A DNA stretch of 32,024 nt from an uncultured Acidimicrobiales bacterium. GTDB lineage: Bacteria; Actinomycetota; Acidimicrobiia; Acidimicrobiales; UBA10347. Shown here in pieces: positions 23,884 to 32,024 of this stretch; the first letter of the stretch is position 1, and the number at the start of each line of letters is the position of its first letter. The translations under genes were made by a program, and so were the position numbers. The stretch is from assembly GCA_937991435.1 (NCBI GenBank), contig CALKPY010000004.1, forward strand, positions 1 to 32,024. The letters run 5' to 3'. The notes beneath the pieces were generated by a model. That model was not told the origin of the DNA. It was given only the letters and a program-made list of their open reading frames with translations, and did not search any database.

Positions 23884-24666
23884 ATGGAAGTCACCGACAT
23901 ACGAGCCGACCTCATCGCAGAACAAGGCGCGCTCGACGAAATCATGAGCCAGATAACCGACGAGCAGTGGGCGGCTTCCACGCAAAGCCCAGGCTGGTCG
24001 GTCGCTGATCAGATTGGGCACTTGACGTATTTCGATCACACCGCAGCGGTAGCGATCTCTGACGAGAAGCAGTTCAAAGCCATGACAGCCGAACTTGTTG
24101 CGGCCAACAATGGCACCGACGACCCCACGCTGCGGGCCTACCGGGCGATGACATCAGCAGAGTTACTTGCGGCGTGGCGTTCGAACCGAAATGAGCTCGC
24201 AGCCGCCTCGGCCAGCCTCGCCAACGACACTCGAGTGATCTGGTACGGGCCTTCGATGGGTTCCAAGTCATTCCTCACGGCCCGGCTCATGGAATGCTGG
24301 GCTCATGGCCAAGACATCGTCGATGCGCTTGGCATCGAGCGCGATTCGACCGACCGCCTGGGCCATATCGCTCAGCTCGGATTCATCACCCGGGGCTGGA
24401 CCTACCTGAATCGAGGGATCGAGCAACCGTCAGCCGAGGTGCAGGTCACGCTTACGAGCCCGACCGGCGCGTCGTGGCACTATGGCGACCCCAACGCCGC
24501 AGAATCCGCCACCGGCTCCGCACAAGATTTCTGCCTCGTTGTCACCCAACGTCGACATCTCGACGACACCGACCTGATCACCACGCCAATCGCCCGCGAC
24601 TGGCTCGAAAAGGCCCAGGCCTTTGCCGGCGCAGCCACCGACGGACCGGCAGCGGGCACGTTCTGA
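23884..24666 (+). CDS. TIGR03084-like metal-binding protein (DinB / maleylpyruvate-isomerase fold)
   Basis: 260 residues, ATG 23884 with AAAGGA seven bases upstream. The N-terminal four-helix DinB-like domain has the first metal-binding His in WSVADQIGHLTYFD (about residue 47) and another in MECWAHGQDIVDALG, as in mycothiol-dependent maleylpyruvate isomerases. The C-terminal part, with ASWHYGDPNAAESATGSAQDFCLVVTQRRH and PIARDWLEKAQAFAG, matches the actinobacterial TIGR03084 pattern and is an SCP2/wHTH-type extension. Members are common in actinobacteria and of unknown function; mycothiol use is inference. It is followed after 11 bases by an F420-type oxidoreductase, so the two are likely co-transcribed. 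Confidence 0.8.
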   Translation: MEVTDIRADLIAEQGALDEIMSQITDEQWAASTQSPGWSVADQIGHLTYFDHTAAVAISDEKQFKAMTAELVAANNGTDDPTLRAYRAMTSAELLAAWRSNRNELAAASASLANDTRVIWYGPSMGSKSFLTARLMECWAHGQDIVDALGIERDSTDRLGHIAQLGFITRGWTYLNRGIEQPSAEVQVTLTSPTGASWHYGDPNAAESATGSAQDFCLVVTQRRHLDDTDLITTPIARDWLEKAQAFAGAATDGPAAGTF

Positions 24667-24677
24667 AAGGCTCCGAG

Positions 24678-25736
24678 ATGTTGATCGAGACTTTGCTTCC
24701 GCTCGGCAAGCTAGACCCCGGGTTGCGAGAACCTGCGACTCCGCTGCACATCAAGGACTTCGCATCGGGTGCTGCCCAGGCCGAACGTCTTGGCTTCGAC
24801 GCAGTGCTTGTCGAAGAAACCAAAGATGACCCGTATCAGCTGCTCGCTCTCGGAGCTGCGTCCACGTCGACGATCGGCATTGGGACCTCGGTGGCAATGG
24901 CATTTCCTCGCAGCCCTACGACGACCGCTATGTCGGCGTGGTCCCTGCAGAAATTGTCTCACGGAAGACTTGTTCTGGGCATTGGGTCTCAGGTGAGAGG
25001 ACATATCCGGCGGCGGTTCGGCCTGGATTGGCACGCACCAGCACCGTGGATGCGTGACTACATAAATGCTATGCGGGCGGTGTGGGACTGCTGGCAGCAT
25101 GGAACGGAACTCGATTTCTCAAGTGAGCACTACTCACTAAACCTCATGGTGCCGTTGTTCAATCCGGGCCCGATCGAGCACCCTCGTATTCCCATTCATG
25201 TTGCTGCCATCGGGCCAAACATGACAGCGATGGCTGGCGAAGTCGCTGACGGGGTCCGATTGCACCCGGTATGCACGCCGCGATTCATCGACTCCGAGGT
25301 GTATCCCAACGTTGCTCGAGGTGCCGCCAGGGTCAATCGATCCGTCGACGACGTCGAGTTTTGTATGAAGCCACTCATTGGAACCGCAGCCGACACCGCG
25401 ACACTTGCCCACGTCACCGACACAGTTCGAGCCCGGGTCGCCTTTTACTTGTCGACACCGGCCTATAGGCGCACATTCGAACTGCACGGCTGGGCCGACA
25501 TCGCCGAGCAAGCAAGTGCTGCGGCGCGCTCTCAGAAGTGGGAGGAACTTCCTGGACTCGTTCACGACGAGATGTTGCACACCGTTGCGACGATCGGCAC
25601 CCACGACACGATCGCCGCCCAGTTACGCGACCGGTACCTCGGGCGTGTCGATCGGATCGAGTTCTCAGTTCCCGTCACCAACGATTCCGAAGCCGAGGCG
25701 TGGCGCTCGATCCTCAGCGACCTCAGAGCTCAATAG
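24678..25736 (+). CDS. LLM-class (probably F420-dependent) oxidoreductase, TIGR03617-like
   Basis: 352-residue luciferase-like TIM barrel from ATG 24678, 11 bases after the preceding stop, with AAGG at 24667-24670. Typical segments: AERLGFDAVLVEETKDDPY, TIGIGTSVAMAFPRSP, SLQKLSHGRLVLGIGSQV, MRDYINAMRAVWDCW, IPIHVAAIGPNMTAMAGEVADGV, and near the C-terminus GTHDTIAAQLRDRY. These resemble the MSMEG_2256-type F420-dependent subgroup of mycobacteria. F420 rather than FMN as cofactor is inferred from family and actinobacterial context. Substrate unknown. A longer frame back to 24294 overlaps the previous gene and is discarded. Confidence 0.86.
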   Translation: MLIETLLPLGKLDPGLREPATPLHIKDFASGAAQAERLGFDAVLVEETKDDPYQLLALGAASTSTIGIGTSVAMAFPRSPTTTAMSAWSLQKLSHGRLVLGIGSQVRGHIRRRFGLDWHAPAPWMRDYINAMRAVWDCWQHGTELDFSSEHYSLNLMVPLFNPGPIEHPRIPIHVAAIGPNMTAMAGEVADGVRLHPVCTPRFIDSEVYPNVARGAARVNRSVDDVEFCMKPLIGTAADTATLAHVTDTVRARVAFYLSTPAYRRTFELHGWADIAEQASAAARSQKWEELPGLVHDEMLHTVATIGTHDTIAAQLRDRYLGRVDRIEFSVPVTNDSEAEAWRSILSDLRAQ

Positions 25737-25960
25737 ATGATCGCGGATCCGTTCGGCACAGAGCCGCGTCAGCGCGTCTACACGGCTCGTGAGCATATGC
25801 ATCGAGTACGAAACATCGATCGACAATCGGTTCTGCCACCACAGCGCAGCGCCTAATCCTGCATCGACGACCGATCGACCTACGCTTTGTCCGTTCGAAG
25901 ATCAACTTTCGATCAGCTTTGCCGACAGAGACATAAGCGAACGCTTCAGGAGGGCGAATG
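25737..25960. other. Intergenic gap before the GGDEF-EAL gene
   Basis: 224 bases with no credible gene. A strong ribosome binding site AGGAGGG lies at 25948-25954, and a short inverted repeat TCGAA...TTCGA lies around 25896-25913. The promoter of the receptor gene should be here, but no clear hexamers can be assigned. Confidence 0.35.
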
Positions 25961-28543
25961 ATGCAACGAAAAGGCATCCACTTCGGCACCGCTCTTTTCC
26001 TGCCGTTTCTTCTGCTGATTTTGATCAGCGTCGCGGCCACTAGCTGGCTTTCGCTTCGATTTGGCGAACAGGCTGTAAGCGACTTGGCGATGCGACTCGA
26101 GGGCGAGATCACGGCGCGTATCAGCGAGCAAACCGACAGTTACCTACAAGAGGCCGATACGGCCACCGCCGGAATTGTCAACGCTGCACAATCGGGAGCC
26201 CTTGACCCGACTGATTTGCGCTCACAGCAAGAGTTCCAGTGCCGACAGGTTCAAGACTATCCATCGCTGAAATACATGGCGTTTGCCGACGTCGAGGGTC
26301 AATATGTGGGCTACGAGCGCAAAGGCGACCAACTCGTTTACACAATTATCGACGAAGACGTAGACACAAACGTTCGTTACAGCGGCAACGACTATCTCGT
26401 CGACGCCGACTGCCAGCTCTTCGAATTTCTTGAAAACTATGGTCCGTATGACGCTACGACCCGCGGTTGGTACTCCGATGCACTCGAGGCCGCCAAACCA
26501 GTGTGGTCACCTACGTTTCTGTCGTACGGTCCTGAAGAGTTTCTAATCATTTCGAACAGCGCCCCCGTCGTGAACATCCAAGGCGAGTTCGTCGGGGTTG
26601 CAACCTCAAGTGTGAGTTTGGGCGGTATCAGCGAGTTCCTCGCCGCCCTTGAAATTGGTGACACAGGCGAAGCGTTCATTGTCGAACAGGGCGGAGGACT
26701 CGTCGCTACCTCGACCGACGATGCGGTATGGGGCGAGGTTCCAGACCCCGACAACCCTGAAGAAACAAACCCAACCCAAATGACAGTCGAAGATGCGGAA
26801 AATTCGCTGATTCAGCTCGTGCTTCAGGACCTTCCGTCTATGGGGCTGTCAATGTTCGACCTAAACCAGCCGCAGAGCATTCGCACCTCTGGACCGGGCG
26901 GCGACGCATTTGTTCGTCTCACCCCATACACCTACGGAGAAGGCGTTGAGTGGCTCATCGTCACCGTCATTCCTGAAGAAGACTTTCTGAGTGGCGTTTC
27001 ACGCAGTCGTCAACAAGTCGTCCTTCTTTCGGGCCTGGCGATGCTCGCAGCTCTCGGTCTCGCTTGGCTTCTTTCGCGCTGGCTCGTTCGCCCCATCAGC
27101 CGCACAATCACCGCCGCTGACGCTATTTCCCGTGGCGAGCTCGACGTCGAGCTCAACGAGCGCGGCCCAGCGGAGGTCGGACAGCTTGCTCGGGCCTTCA
27201 ACCGCATGTCGAATCAGCTCGAGGGGTCGATCTCCGAACTCGAGCTAGGCGCGTTCAGCGACGCTCTCACGGCGTTACCGAATCGCGCCGCTCTCGTCCG
27301 GTCGGTCGAGGCACTCGGTTCGTACCCACCGAACCACGCAATGTTGTTCCTCGATGCGGATGGCTTCAAGCTCATCAATGACAGCCTGGGACACCACGTC
27401 GGCGATCAGCTACTTATGCACGTCGCCAATCGCATCAGCTCGACGATTCCCGATGATGCTGTGGCCGCCCGGATCGGGGGCGATGAATTCTGCGTTCTTC
27501 TTCCGAACCGGAAACACGCCGATCGGATCGCTCGAGACCTGCATGGTCATCTCGGCGAGCCCTTTGAAGTCGACGGCCGGAGTCTGCACATGAGCGTGAG
27601 CGTCGGAATCGCGTATGCGACCGACAAGACAATGGAACCCGCGGACCTTATTCGCGACGCCGATATTGCGATGTATGCAGCGAAGTCTTCGAGCACGAGC
27701 GGGGTTGCGACCTTCGACGATTCAATGCGCCGCCACACCATGACCCGGCTCCAAACCGAAACCGATCTGCACGCAGCGGTTAAGCGGCGCGAGTTCGTAC
27801 TCGCGTATCAACCGATTGTGTGTCTGCAGTCAGGATCGGTGACCGGTTTCGAAGCGCTGGCCCGATGGAATCACCCCACGCTCGGAATCGTGTCGCCAAG
27901 CGACTTCATTGGTGTTGCCGAAGATTCGGGGCTCATCGTGACGATCGGCGAGCAAGTGCTCGATATGGCGTGCCGTCAGCTGGCAGCCTGGAGCGCTGAT
28001 CCTGCAGTGGCCGTCGACCATTTTGTCGCCGTAAATGTCTCACCCATCCAGTTGAAGGTCCCCGGGTTCGCCGAATTCGTAGCCAACGTACTCAAGGGTT
28101 ACAAGCTCAACCCACGATGTCTCAAGCTTGAGATCACCGAATCAGCGCTGGTTGAAGGCTCACGTATCGTCGAGTCACAACTCGCGGAGCTTCATGCACT
28201 CGGTGTCGGATTGACGATCGACGACTTTGGCACGGGTTACTCGGCGATGAACTATCTTTATCGATTCCCATTCACGACACTGAAAATCGACAGATCATTT
28301 GTTGCCGACGCTGCGCATCTTCCTGAGCGACGGCTTATTACCGAGGCCGTGAGCGCTCTTGCGCAGAGCCTGAACATGGTGGTCATTGCCGAAGGAATCG
28401 AAGAGCCCGCACAGCTTGGCTTCCTCGAATCAATCGAGTGCGATCAGGGTCAAGGCTGGTTGTTCTCGCGGGCCCTGTGGGCTTCGGAAGCTCGCGACTT
28501 CGCCATCAAGTCTTGGGCTGAAATCGCGCCGCAGGTTGTGTGA
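25961..28543 (+). CDS. Membrane-bound Cache-HAMP-GGDEF-EAL cyclic-di-GMP enzyme
   Basis: 860 residues. Two adjacent ATGs (25958, 25961) follow AGGAGGG; the second has the better six-base spacing. TM1 is at about 7-28 and TM2 at about 350-374. The roughly 320-residue loop between them is a periplasmic-side double-Cache-like sensor containing two cysteines (FQCRQ, DADCQ) that could form a disulfide. A HAMP linker (RPISRTITAADAISRGELDVEL) precedes the GGDEF domain with an intact active site (GGDEF at 506-510) but no RxxD inhibitory site in the usual place. The EAL domain keeps EAL (from 631), NVSP, EITES, DDFGTGYSAMNYL, KIDRSF and EGIE. Both synthesis and hydrolysis of c-di-GMP are therefore chemically possible. 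Ligand unknown. Confidence 0.93.
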   Translation: MQRKGIHFGTALFLPFLLLILISVAATSWLSLRFGEQAVSDLAMRLEGEITARISEQTDSYLQEADTATAGIVNAAQSGALDPTDLRSQQEFQCRQVQDYPSLKYMAFADVEGQYVGYERKGDQLVYTIIDEDVDTNVRYSGNDYLVDADCQLFEFLENYGPYDATTRGWYSDALEAAKPVWSPTFLSYGPEEFLIISNSAPVVNIQGEFVGVATSSVSLGGISEFLAALEIGDTGEAFIVEQGGGLVATSTDDAVWGEVPDPDNPEETNPTQMTVEDAENSLIQLVLQDLPSMGLSMFDLNQPQSIRTSGPGGDAFVRLTPYTYGEGVEWLIVTVIPEEDFLSGVSRSRQQVVLLSGLAMLAALGLAWLLSRWLVRPISRTITAADAISRGELDVELNERGPAEVGQLARAFNRMSNQLEGSISELELGAFSDALTALPNRAALVRSVEALGSYPPNHAMLFLDADGFKLINDSLGHHVGDQLLMHVANRISSTIPDDAVAARIGGDEFCVLLPNRKHADRIARDLHGHLGEPFEVDGRSLHMSVSVGIAYATDKTMEPADLIRDADIAMYAAKSSSTSGVATFDDSMRRHTMTRLQTETDLHAAVKRREFVLAYQPIVCLQSGSVTGFEALARWNHPTLGIVSPSDFIGVAEDSGLIVTIGEQVLDMACRQLAAWSADPAVAVDHFVAVNVSPIQLKVPGFAEFVANVLKGYKLNPRCLKLEITESALVEGSRIVESQLAELHALGVGLTIDDFGTGYSAMNYLYRFPFTTLKIDRSFVADAAHLPERRLITEAVSALAQSLNMVVIAEGIEEPAQLGFLESIECDQGQGWLFSRALWASEARDFAIKSWAEIAPQVV

Positions 28544-28615
28544 TCTGGCGACACGACGAGGTGCCATTCGGCACAGATCCGACGCAAAGGCGCTCCAATC
28601 AAGCATAGTTGTCAG

Positions 28616-30481
28616 GTGACGACCGCTCAAACGGCGCCAAGCGCCGATCGGCGTCAACGCGCCGACATTCGCAACGTAGCAATTATTGCACACGTTGACC
28701 ATGGCAAAACAACCCTCGTAGATGGCATGTTGCATCAGGCGGGCGCGTTCGGCGCCCACCAAGATGTCAACGAACGTGTCATGGACTCGATGGATCTTGA
28801 ACGCGAGAAGGGCATCACCATTCTCGCCAAAAACACCGCAGTTACCTGGGGCGACGTCAAGATCAATGTCGTCGATACACCCGGCCACGCCGACTTCGGC
28901 GGAGAGGTGGAACGGGCTCTGACAATGGTCGACGGTGTTTTGCTGTTGGTCGACGCCAGTGAAGGTCCGCTTCCGCAGACCCGCTTCGTTCTGCGCAAGG
29001 CGCTTCGTGCGGATCTTCCGGTCGTGCTTGTGATCAACAAGATTGATCGCCCCGATGCCCGCATCGCCGAGGTAGTCAGCGAGGTCGAGGATCTGTTCCT
29101 CGATGTCGACGCCGACGAACACCAAATCGACTTCCCGATCGTGTACACGATCGCCCGCGATGGCATCGCCACACTCGATCTTGACGAACCGGGCACCGAT
29201 CTCAAACCGCTTTTTGACACGATCCTCAACCATGTGCCGGCCCCGAGCTACGACGAGGGACACCCTCTCCAAGCGTGGGTGACGAACCTCGACGCCTCTC
29301 CCTACGTCGGCCGCTTGGCGATTTGCCGGGTCATGAATGGCGAGCTTCGCAAGGGCCAAAGCGTTGCGTGGTGCAAAACCGACGGAACCGTGGCCAATGC
29401 CAAAGTCACCGAGCTCTACGTCAACGAAAGCCACATCCGCGTCGAGACAGAATCTGTCGCAGCAGGCGAACTCGTCGCCGTAGCTGGCTTGCCCGAGATC
29501 ACCATCGGTGAAACCCTGAGCGCGATTGATGATCCTCGTCCGCTGCCGGTCATTACGGTTGATGAGCCCAGCTTGTCGATGACCATCGGCATCAACACTT
29601 CGCCGTTGGCTGGCAAGAGCGGCACCAAGATGACCGCTCGCCAGGTCAAGGACCGCCTCGACAAAGAACTCATTGGCAACGTGTCGATTCGTGTGCTCGA
29701 TCTGGGTCGTCCCGATGCCTGGGAAGTTCAAGGCCGTGGCGAGCTTCAGCTCGCGGTTCTTGTTGAGATGATGCGTCGCGAAGGCTTCGAACTTACCGTC
29801 GGCAAGCCACAGGTCGTGACCCGCGAAATCGACGGCAAATTGCATGAGCCGGTCGAAGCGGTTTCGATTGACATTCCTGAAGAACACGTCGGCGCCGTCA
29901 CACAGCTGATCGCTCCCCGCAAGGGCCTGCTTCAAGAGATGGTCAACCACGGCACCGGCTGGGTTCGCCTCGACTATCGGGTTCCTGCACGTGGGCTCAT
30001 TGGTTTCCGCACCGACTTCCTGACAGAAACGCGCGGAACTGGCCTGTTGCATCACGTCTTTGACGGTTGGCTGCCGTGGCAGGGCGAACTCAATCTTCGT
30101 ACCAAGGGCTCCCTTGTGGCCGACCGCACCGGCGTTACGACGAGCAACGCCATTTTGAACCTGCAAGAACGCGGCAGCTTCTTCGTTGATGTTGGCGCTG
30201 CGGTGTACGAGGGAATGATCATTGGCGAAATGCCGAAGCCTGGCGACATGGACGTCAACATCTGCAAAGAGAAGAAGCACACCAATGTTCGAGCAGCCGC
30301 CGCTGACGAGCTGGTGCGACTCACTCCGCCGAAAAAGATGTCGCTAGAACAATCGCTTGAGTTCATCGGTGACGACGAGGCCATCGAGGTCACGCCGGAC
30401 CACATTCGCCTTCGCAAGGTCGAGCTCGATGCCACCGCTCGCCTTCGCACCGCGAAGAACATGAAGAAGTCCCGGGAATAG
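28616..30481 (+). CDS. typA: Ribosome-associated GTPase TypA/BipA
   Basis: 621-residue translational GTPase that binds ribosomes under stress and aids 50S assembly. Starts at GTG 28616. G domain: AIIAHVDHGKTTLVDGML (P-loop), MDSMDLEREKGITILAKNT (switch I, the TypA-specific form), VDTPGHADFGGEVERAL (G3), NKIDRPDAR (G4). Domains II, III and V follow, with ITIGETLSAIDDPRPLPVI, EPSLSMTIGINTSPLAGKSGTK, LGRPDAWEVQGRGELQLAVL, GRxxLIGFRTDFLTETRGTG-like RGLIGFRTDFLTETRG, and the C-terminal NICKEKKHTNVRAAAADE and DEAIEVTPDHIRLRK. Length is normal. It lies ten bases upstream of a DEAD-box helicase, a plausible ribosome or cold-stress operon. Confidence 0.96.
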   Translation: MTTAQTAPSADRRQRADIRNVAIIAHVDHGKTTLVDGMLHQAGAFGAHQDVNERVMDSMDLEREKGITILAKNTAVTWGDVKINVVDTPGHADFGGEVERALTMVDGVLLLVDASEGPLPQTRFVLRKALRADLPVVLVINKIDRPDARIAEVVSEVEDLFLDVDADEHQIDFPIVYTIARDGIATLDLDEPGTDLKPLFDTILNHVPAPSYDEGHPLQAWVTNLDASPYVGRLAICRVMNGELRKGQSVAWCKTDGTVANAKVTELYVNESHIRVETESVAAGELVAVAGLPEITIGETLSAIDDPRPLPVITVDEPSLSMTIGINTSPLAGKSGTKMTARQVKDRLDKELIGNVSIRVLDLGRPDAWEVQGRGELQLAVLVEMMRREGFELTVGKPQVVTREIDGKLHEPVEAVSIDIPEEHVGAVTQLIAPRKGLLQEMVNHGTGWVRLDYRVPARGLIGFRTDFLTETRGTGLLHHVFDGWLPWQGELNLRTKGSLVADRTGVTTSNAILNLQERGSFFVDVGAAVYEGMIIGEMPKPGDMDVNICKEKKHTNVRAAAADELVRLTPPKKMSLEQSLEFIGDDEAIEVTPDHIRLRKVELDATARLRTAKNMKKSRE

Positions 30482-30491
30482 AAGACGCTCA

Positions 30492-32024
30492 ATGGCAACA
30501 ACGTTCGCTGACCTTGGTGTGTCCAAAGGCGTTGTCAACGCCCTCACCGAACGTGGCATCACCGACGCGTTCCCGATCCAGGCCGAGTCGATCGAAGCAG
30601 CCCTTGAAGGCCGCGACATTTGTGGCAAGGCACCAACTGGTTCCGGTAAGACCCTGGCGTTTGGTATCCCGGTCGTTGACCTGGTCGGCAACGGTTCACC
30701 GTGGCAACCAGCGGCTCTCATTCTGGCGCCTACTCGCGAGCTGGCAACCCAGATTAAGGACGAGCTCGCACCGCTTGCCAAGCAGCACAAAAAGTCAGTG
30801 CTGACCACCTTTGGTGGCACCAACATTCAGCGGGATCGCAATCGCCTTGAACAGGGCGTTGACATTCTCGTCGCGTGCCCCGGACGGCTCGAAGACCTGA
30901 TCTCGCGGCGCTGGTGCGATCTCCGCGATGCGGGAATCGTCGTCGTCGACGAAGCCGACCGCATGGCTGACATGGGCTTTTTGCCGGCGGTAAAACGTCT
31001 ACTTGATCAGACGCCCAACGACCGCCACACATTGTTGTTCTCTGCGACGCTCGACGGAGACGTAGACCAGCTGATCAAGCGTTATCAGACCAATCCGCTC
31101 ACGGTCGAGGTCGAAGAACAGGTCAGCGACATCGGCGACGTCGACCACTCTTGGTATCTCGTGCAACCAAGCAATCGAATCGATTCTGCAATCACGGTTC
31201 TCGAGGGCTACGAGTCGGCGATCGTGTTCTGTCGCACCCGCCGGGGCTGCGACCGGGTCGCCAAGATGTTCAATAAGCGGGGACTTAAGTCAGAAGCGAT
31301 TCACGGCGACCGCAGCCAGGGCCAACGTGAGCGGGCACTACGTGACTTCACCGAAGGCAAAGCCCGAGTGCTCGTCGCCACTGATGTGGCCGCCCGCGGT
31401 ATTCACGTCGACAATGTTGCACTGGTCATGCACTACGACCCGGCAGGCACCGACAAGGACTACATACACCGCTCTGGCCGCACCGGCCGTGCGGGCGCCG
31501 ACGGCCGTGTGATCACAATGGTCGTCGAAGACAAGCAGAAGGTCGCCAAGCAGCTCCAGAAGGACCTGGGCATCAAGCCTGGCTTTGAACCGTTCCGCGC
31601 CGACGACCAGCCGACCAAAATCGCCACGCCATCACGCAGCGACAACGATCGTGCGAACTCTGATCACCGCAAGCACGCAGACCGCAACGGCAACCGAGGC
31701 CGGACGAGTCGCGATAGCGGCGACAACCCACGTAGTGGCGGAAGCCAAGGCCGCGGCGCACGCAGCCGAGACGACACCCGCGGAAGTCGAGACCGCGACG
31801 ACCGCGGCGCACGCAGCCGCAACGACAACCGCGGAGGACGCGACCGCGACGACCGCGGCACACGCAGCCGCAACGATGGCCGCGGCGCTCGAAGCCGAGA
31901 CGATGATCGTGCTCGCAAGACTTCGGACCGGCCCAGCGGGCGAGCCAAACGAGACGACGACAAGTCCGGCCGACCGCCACAACGCCGTGGCCGCCCCAAA
32001 AAGAATGACTGGTTTCCGCCAGAA
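30492..32024 (+). CDS. DEAD-box ATP-dependent RNA helicase, C-terminus beyond window
   Basis: 511 codons from ATG 30492 to the edge, no stop seen. Core helicase motifs in order: Q motif (FPIQAESI, 27-34), motif I APTGSGKT (47-54), Ia PTRELA, GG, CPGR, motif II DEAD (153-156), SAT, IVFCRTRRG (IV), VLVATDVAARGIHV (V), and HRSGRTGRAG (VI). From about residue 375 the chain is a highly charged, disordered-looking tail of Arg/Asp/Gly/Ser repeats (RSRDD, RSRND, RGGRDRDD), then a PQRRGRPKKNDWF segment at the edge. Such tails bind RNA non-specifically and can drive condensate formation in RNA helicases (family knowledge). Likely unwinds rRNA or mRNA structures. It is ten bases after typA. Confidence 0.94.
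   Translation, partial: MATTFADLGVSKGVVNALTERGITDAFPIQAESIEAALEGRDICGKAPTGSGKTLAFGIPVVDLVGNGSPWQPAALILAPTRELATQIKDELAPLAKQHKKSVLTTFGGTNIQRDRNRLEQGVDILVACPGRLEDLISRRWCDLRDAGIVVVDEADRMADMGFLPAVKRLLDQTPNDRHTLLFSATLDGDVDQLIKRYQTNPLTVEVEEQVSDIGDVDHSWYLVQPSNRIDSAITVLEGYESAIVFCRTRRGCDRVAKMFNKRGLKSEAIHGDRSQGQRERALRDFTEGKARVLVATDVAARGIHVDNVALVMHYDPAGTDKDYIHRSGRTGRAGADGRVITMVVEDKQKVAKQLQKDLGIKPGFEPFRADDQPTKIATPSRSDNDRANSDHRKHADRNGNRGRTSRDSGDNPRSGGSQGRGARSRDDTRGSRDRDDRGARSRNDNRGGRDRDDRGTRSRNDGRGARSRDDDRARKTSDRPSGRAKRDDDKSGRPPQRRGRPKKNDWFPPE
31751..31903 (+). repeat. 51-bp (17-aa) tandem repeats coding the RG/RD-rich helicase tail
   Basis: The landmark CCGCGGC recurs at 31751, 31802 and 31853 (51-base period), then again at 31880 after 27 bases. 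The repeat encodes variants of RGARSRxDxRGGRDRDD with an internal 8-9 residue sub-period. Copies differ by a few substitutions, and copy number is likely variable among relatives. Confidence 0.75.

Noticed and set aside
23004-24008. 334-codon open frame on the plus strand opposite the nitronate monooxygenase
   Set aside because: Antisense to a well-supported FMN enzyme and overlapping the start of the TIGR03084-like gene in another frame; low-plausibility composition.
28430-30280. 616-codon open frame on the minus strand opposite typA
   Set aside because: The plus strand encodes a full-length, highly conserved TypA. The antisense frame has no recognisable motif and its length is a codon-bias by-product of GC-rich DNA.
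31573-31999. Arg/Ser- and Gly/Cys-rich minus-strand frames
   Set aside because: Produced by the repetitive helicase tail read in reverse; no start signal or homology pattern.

Overview
The window looks like a chromosomal segment of a moderately high-GC actinobacterium. An Acidimicrobiia-like (Ilumatobacter-type) lineage is my best guess. The grounds are an F420-type luciferase-like oxidoreductase, an actinobacterial DinB-fold protein of the TIGR03084 kind, a leucine-catabolism operon in mycobacterial gene order, GTG starts with GTGA/ATGA overlaps, and a DUF5979-type repeat surface protein. The lineage is inference; there is no rRNA marker here. I see no tRNA, rRNA, CRISPR array, transposase or phage gene.

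Layout. (1) 1-4094, minus: the N-terminal 1364 residues of a very large secreted repeat protein that runs off the left edge. It has a signal peptide, nine about 100-residue DUF5979-like repeats, then 127-residue DUF11-like repeats encoded by near-identical 381-bp tandem units. (2) 4292-6899, plus: modABC molybdate importer, each gene overlapping the next by 4 bp. (3) 6903-13154, minus: TetR regulator, methylcrotonyl-CoA carboxylase beta and alpha, isovaleryl-CoA-type dehydrogenase and CitE-like lyase. This is a leucine-degradation operon, translationally coupled through its first four genes. (4) 13419-16301, plus: a Rieske [2Fe-2S] domain fused to a thiamine-diphosphate enzyme, then a patatin-like lipase. 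(5) 16337-17944, minus: VOC protein, siderophore-interacting flavoprotein and a small lipoprotein. (6) 18187-20576, plus: a second TetR regulator with a palindromic operator candidate, then two CDGSH iron-sulfur domains fused to a glutamate-synthase FMN/3Fe-4S domain; a related operator half-site precedes this gene. (7) 20705-22600, plus: PabB-PabC fusion for p-aminobenzoate. (8) 22647-23789, minus: nitronate monooxygenase, divergent from a TIGR03084-like / F420 oxidoreductase pair (23884-25736). (9) 25961-28543, plus: membrane GGDEF-EAL receptor. (10) 28616-32024, plus: typA/bipA and a DEAD-box RNA helicase with an Arg/Asp/Gly-rich repeat tail, cut by the right edge.

The most unusual content lies at 13.4-20.6 kb. 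Two enzymes there each carry an N-terminal iron-sulfur electron-transfer module (Rieske; double CDGSH) fused to a cofactor enzyme. Between them lie a ferric-siderophore reductase and a TetR regulator whose operator appears to recur upstream of the CDGSH fusion. The combined picture of a redox or iron-linked locus is inference; the fusions and the palindrome are visible in the sequence.
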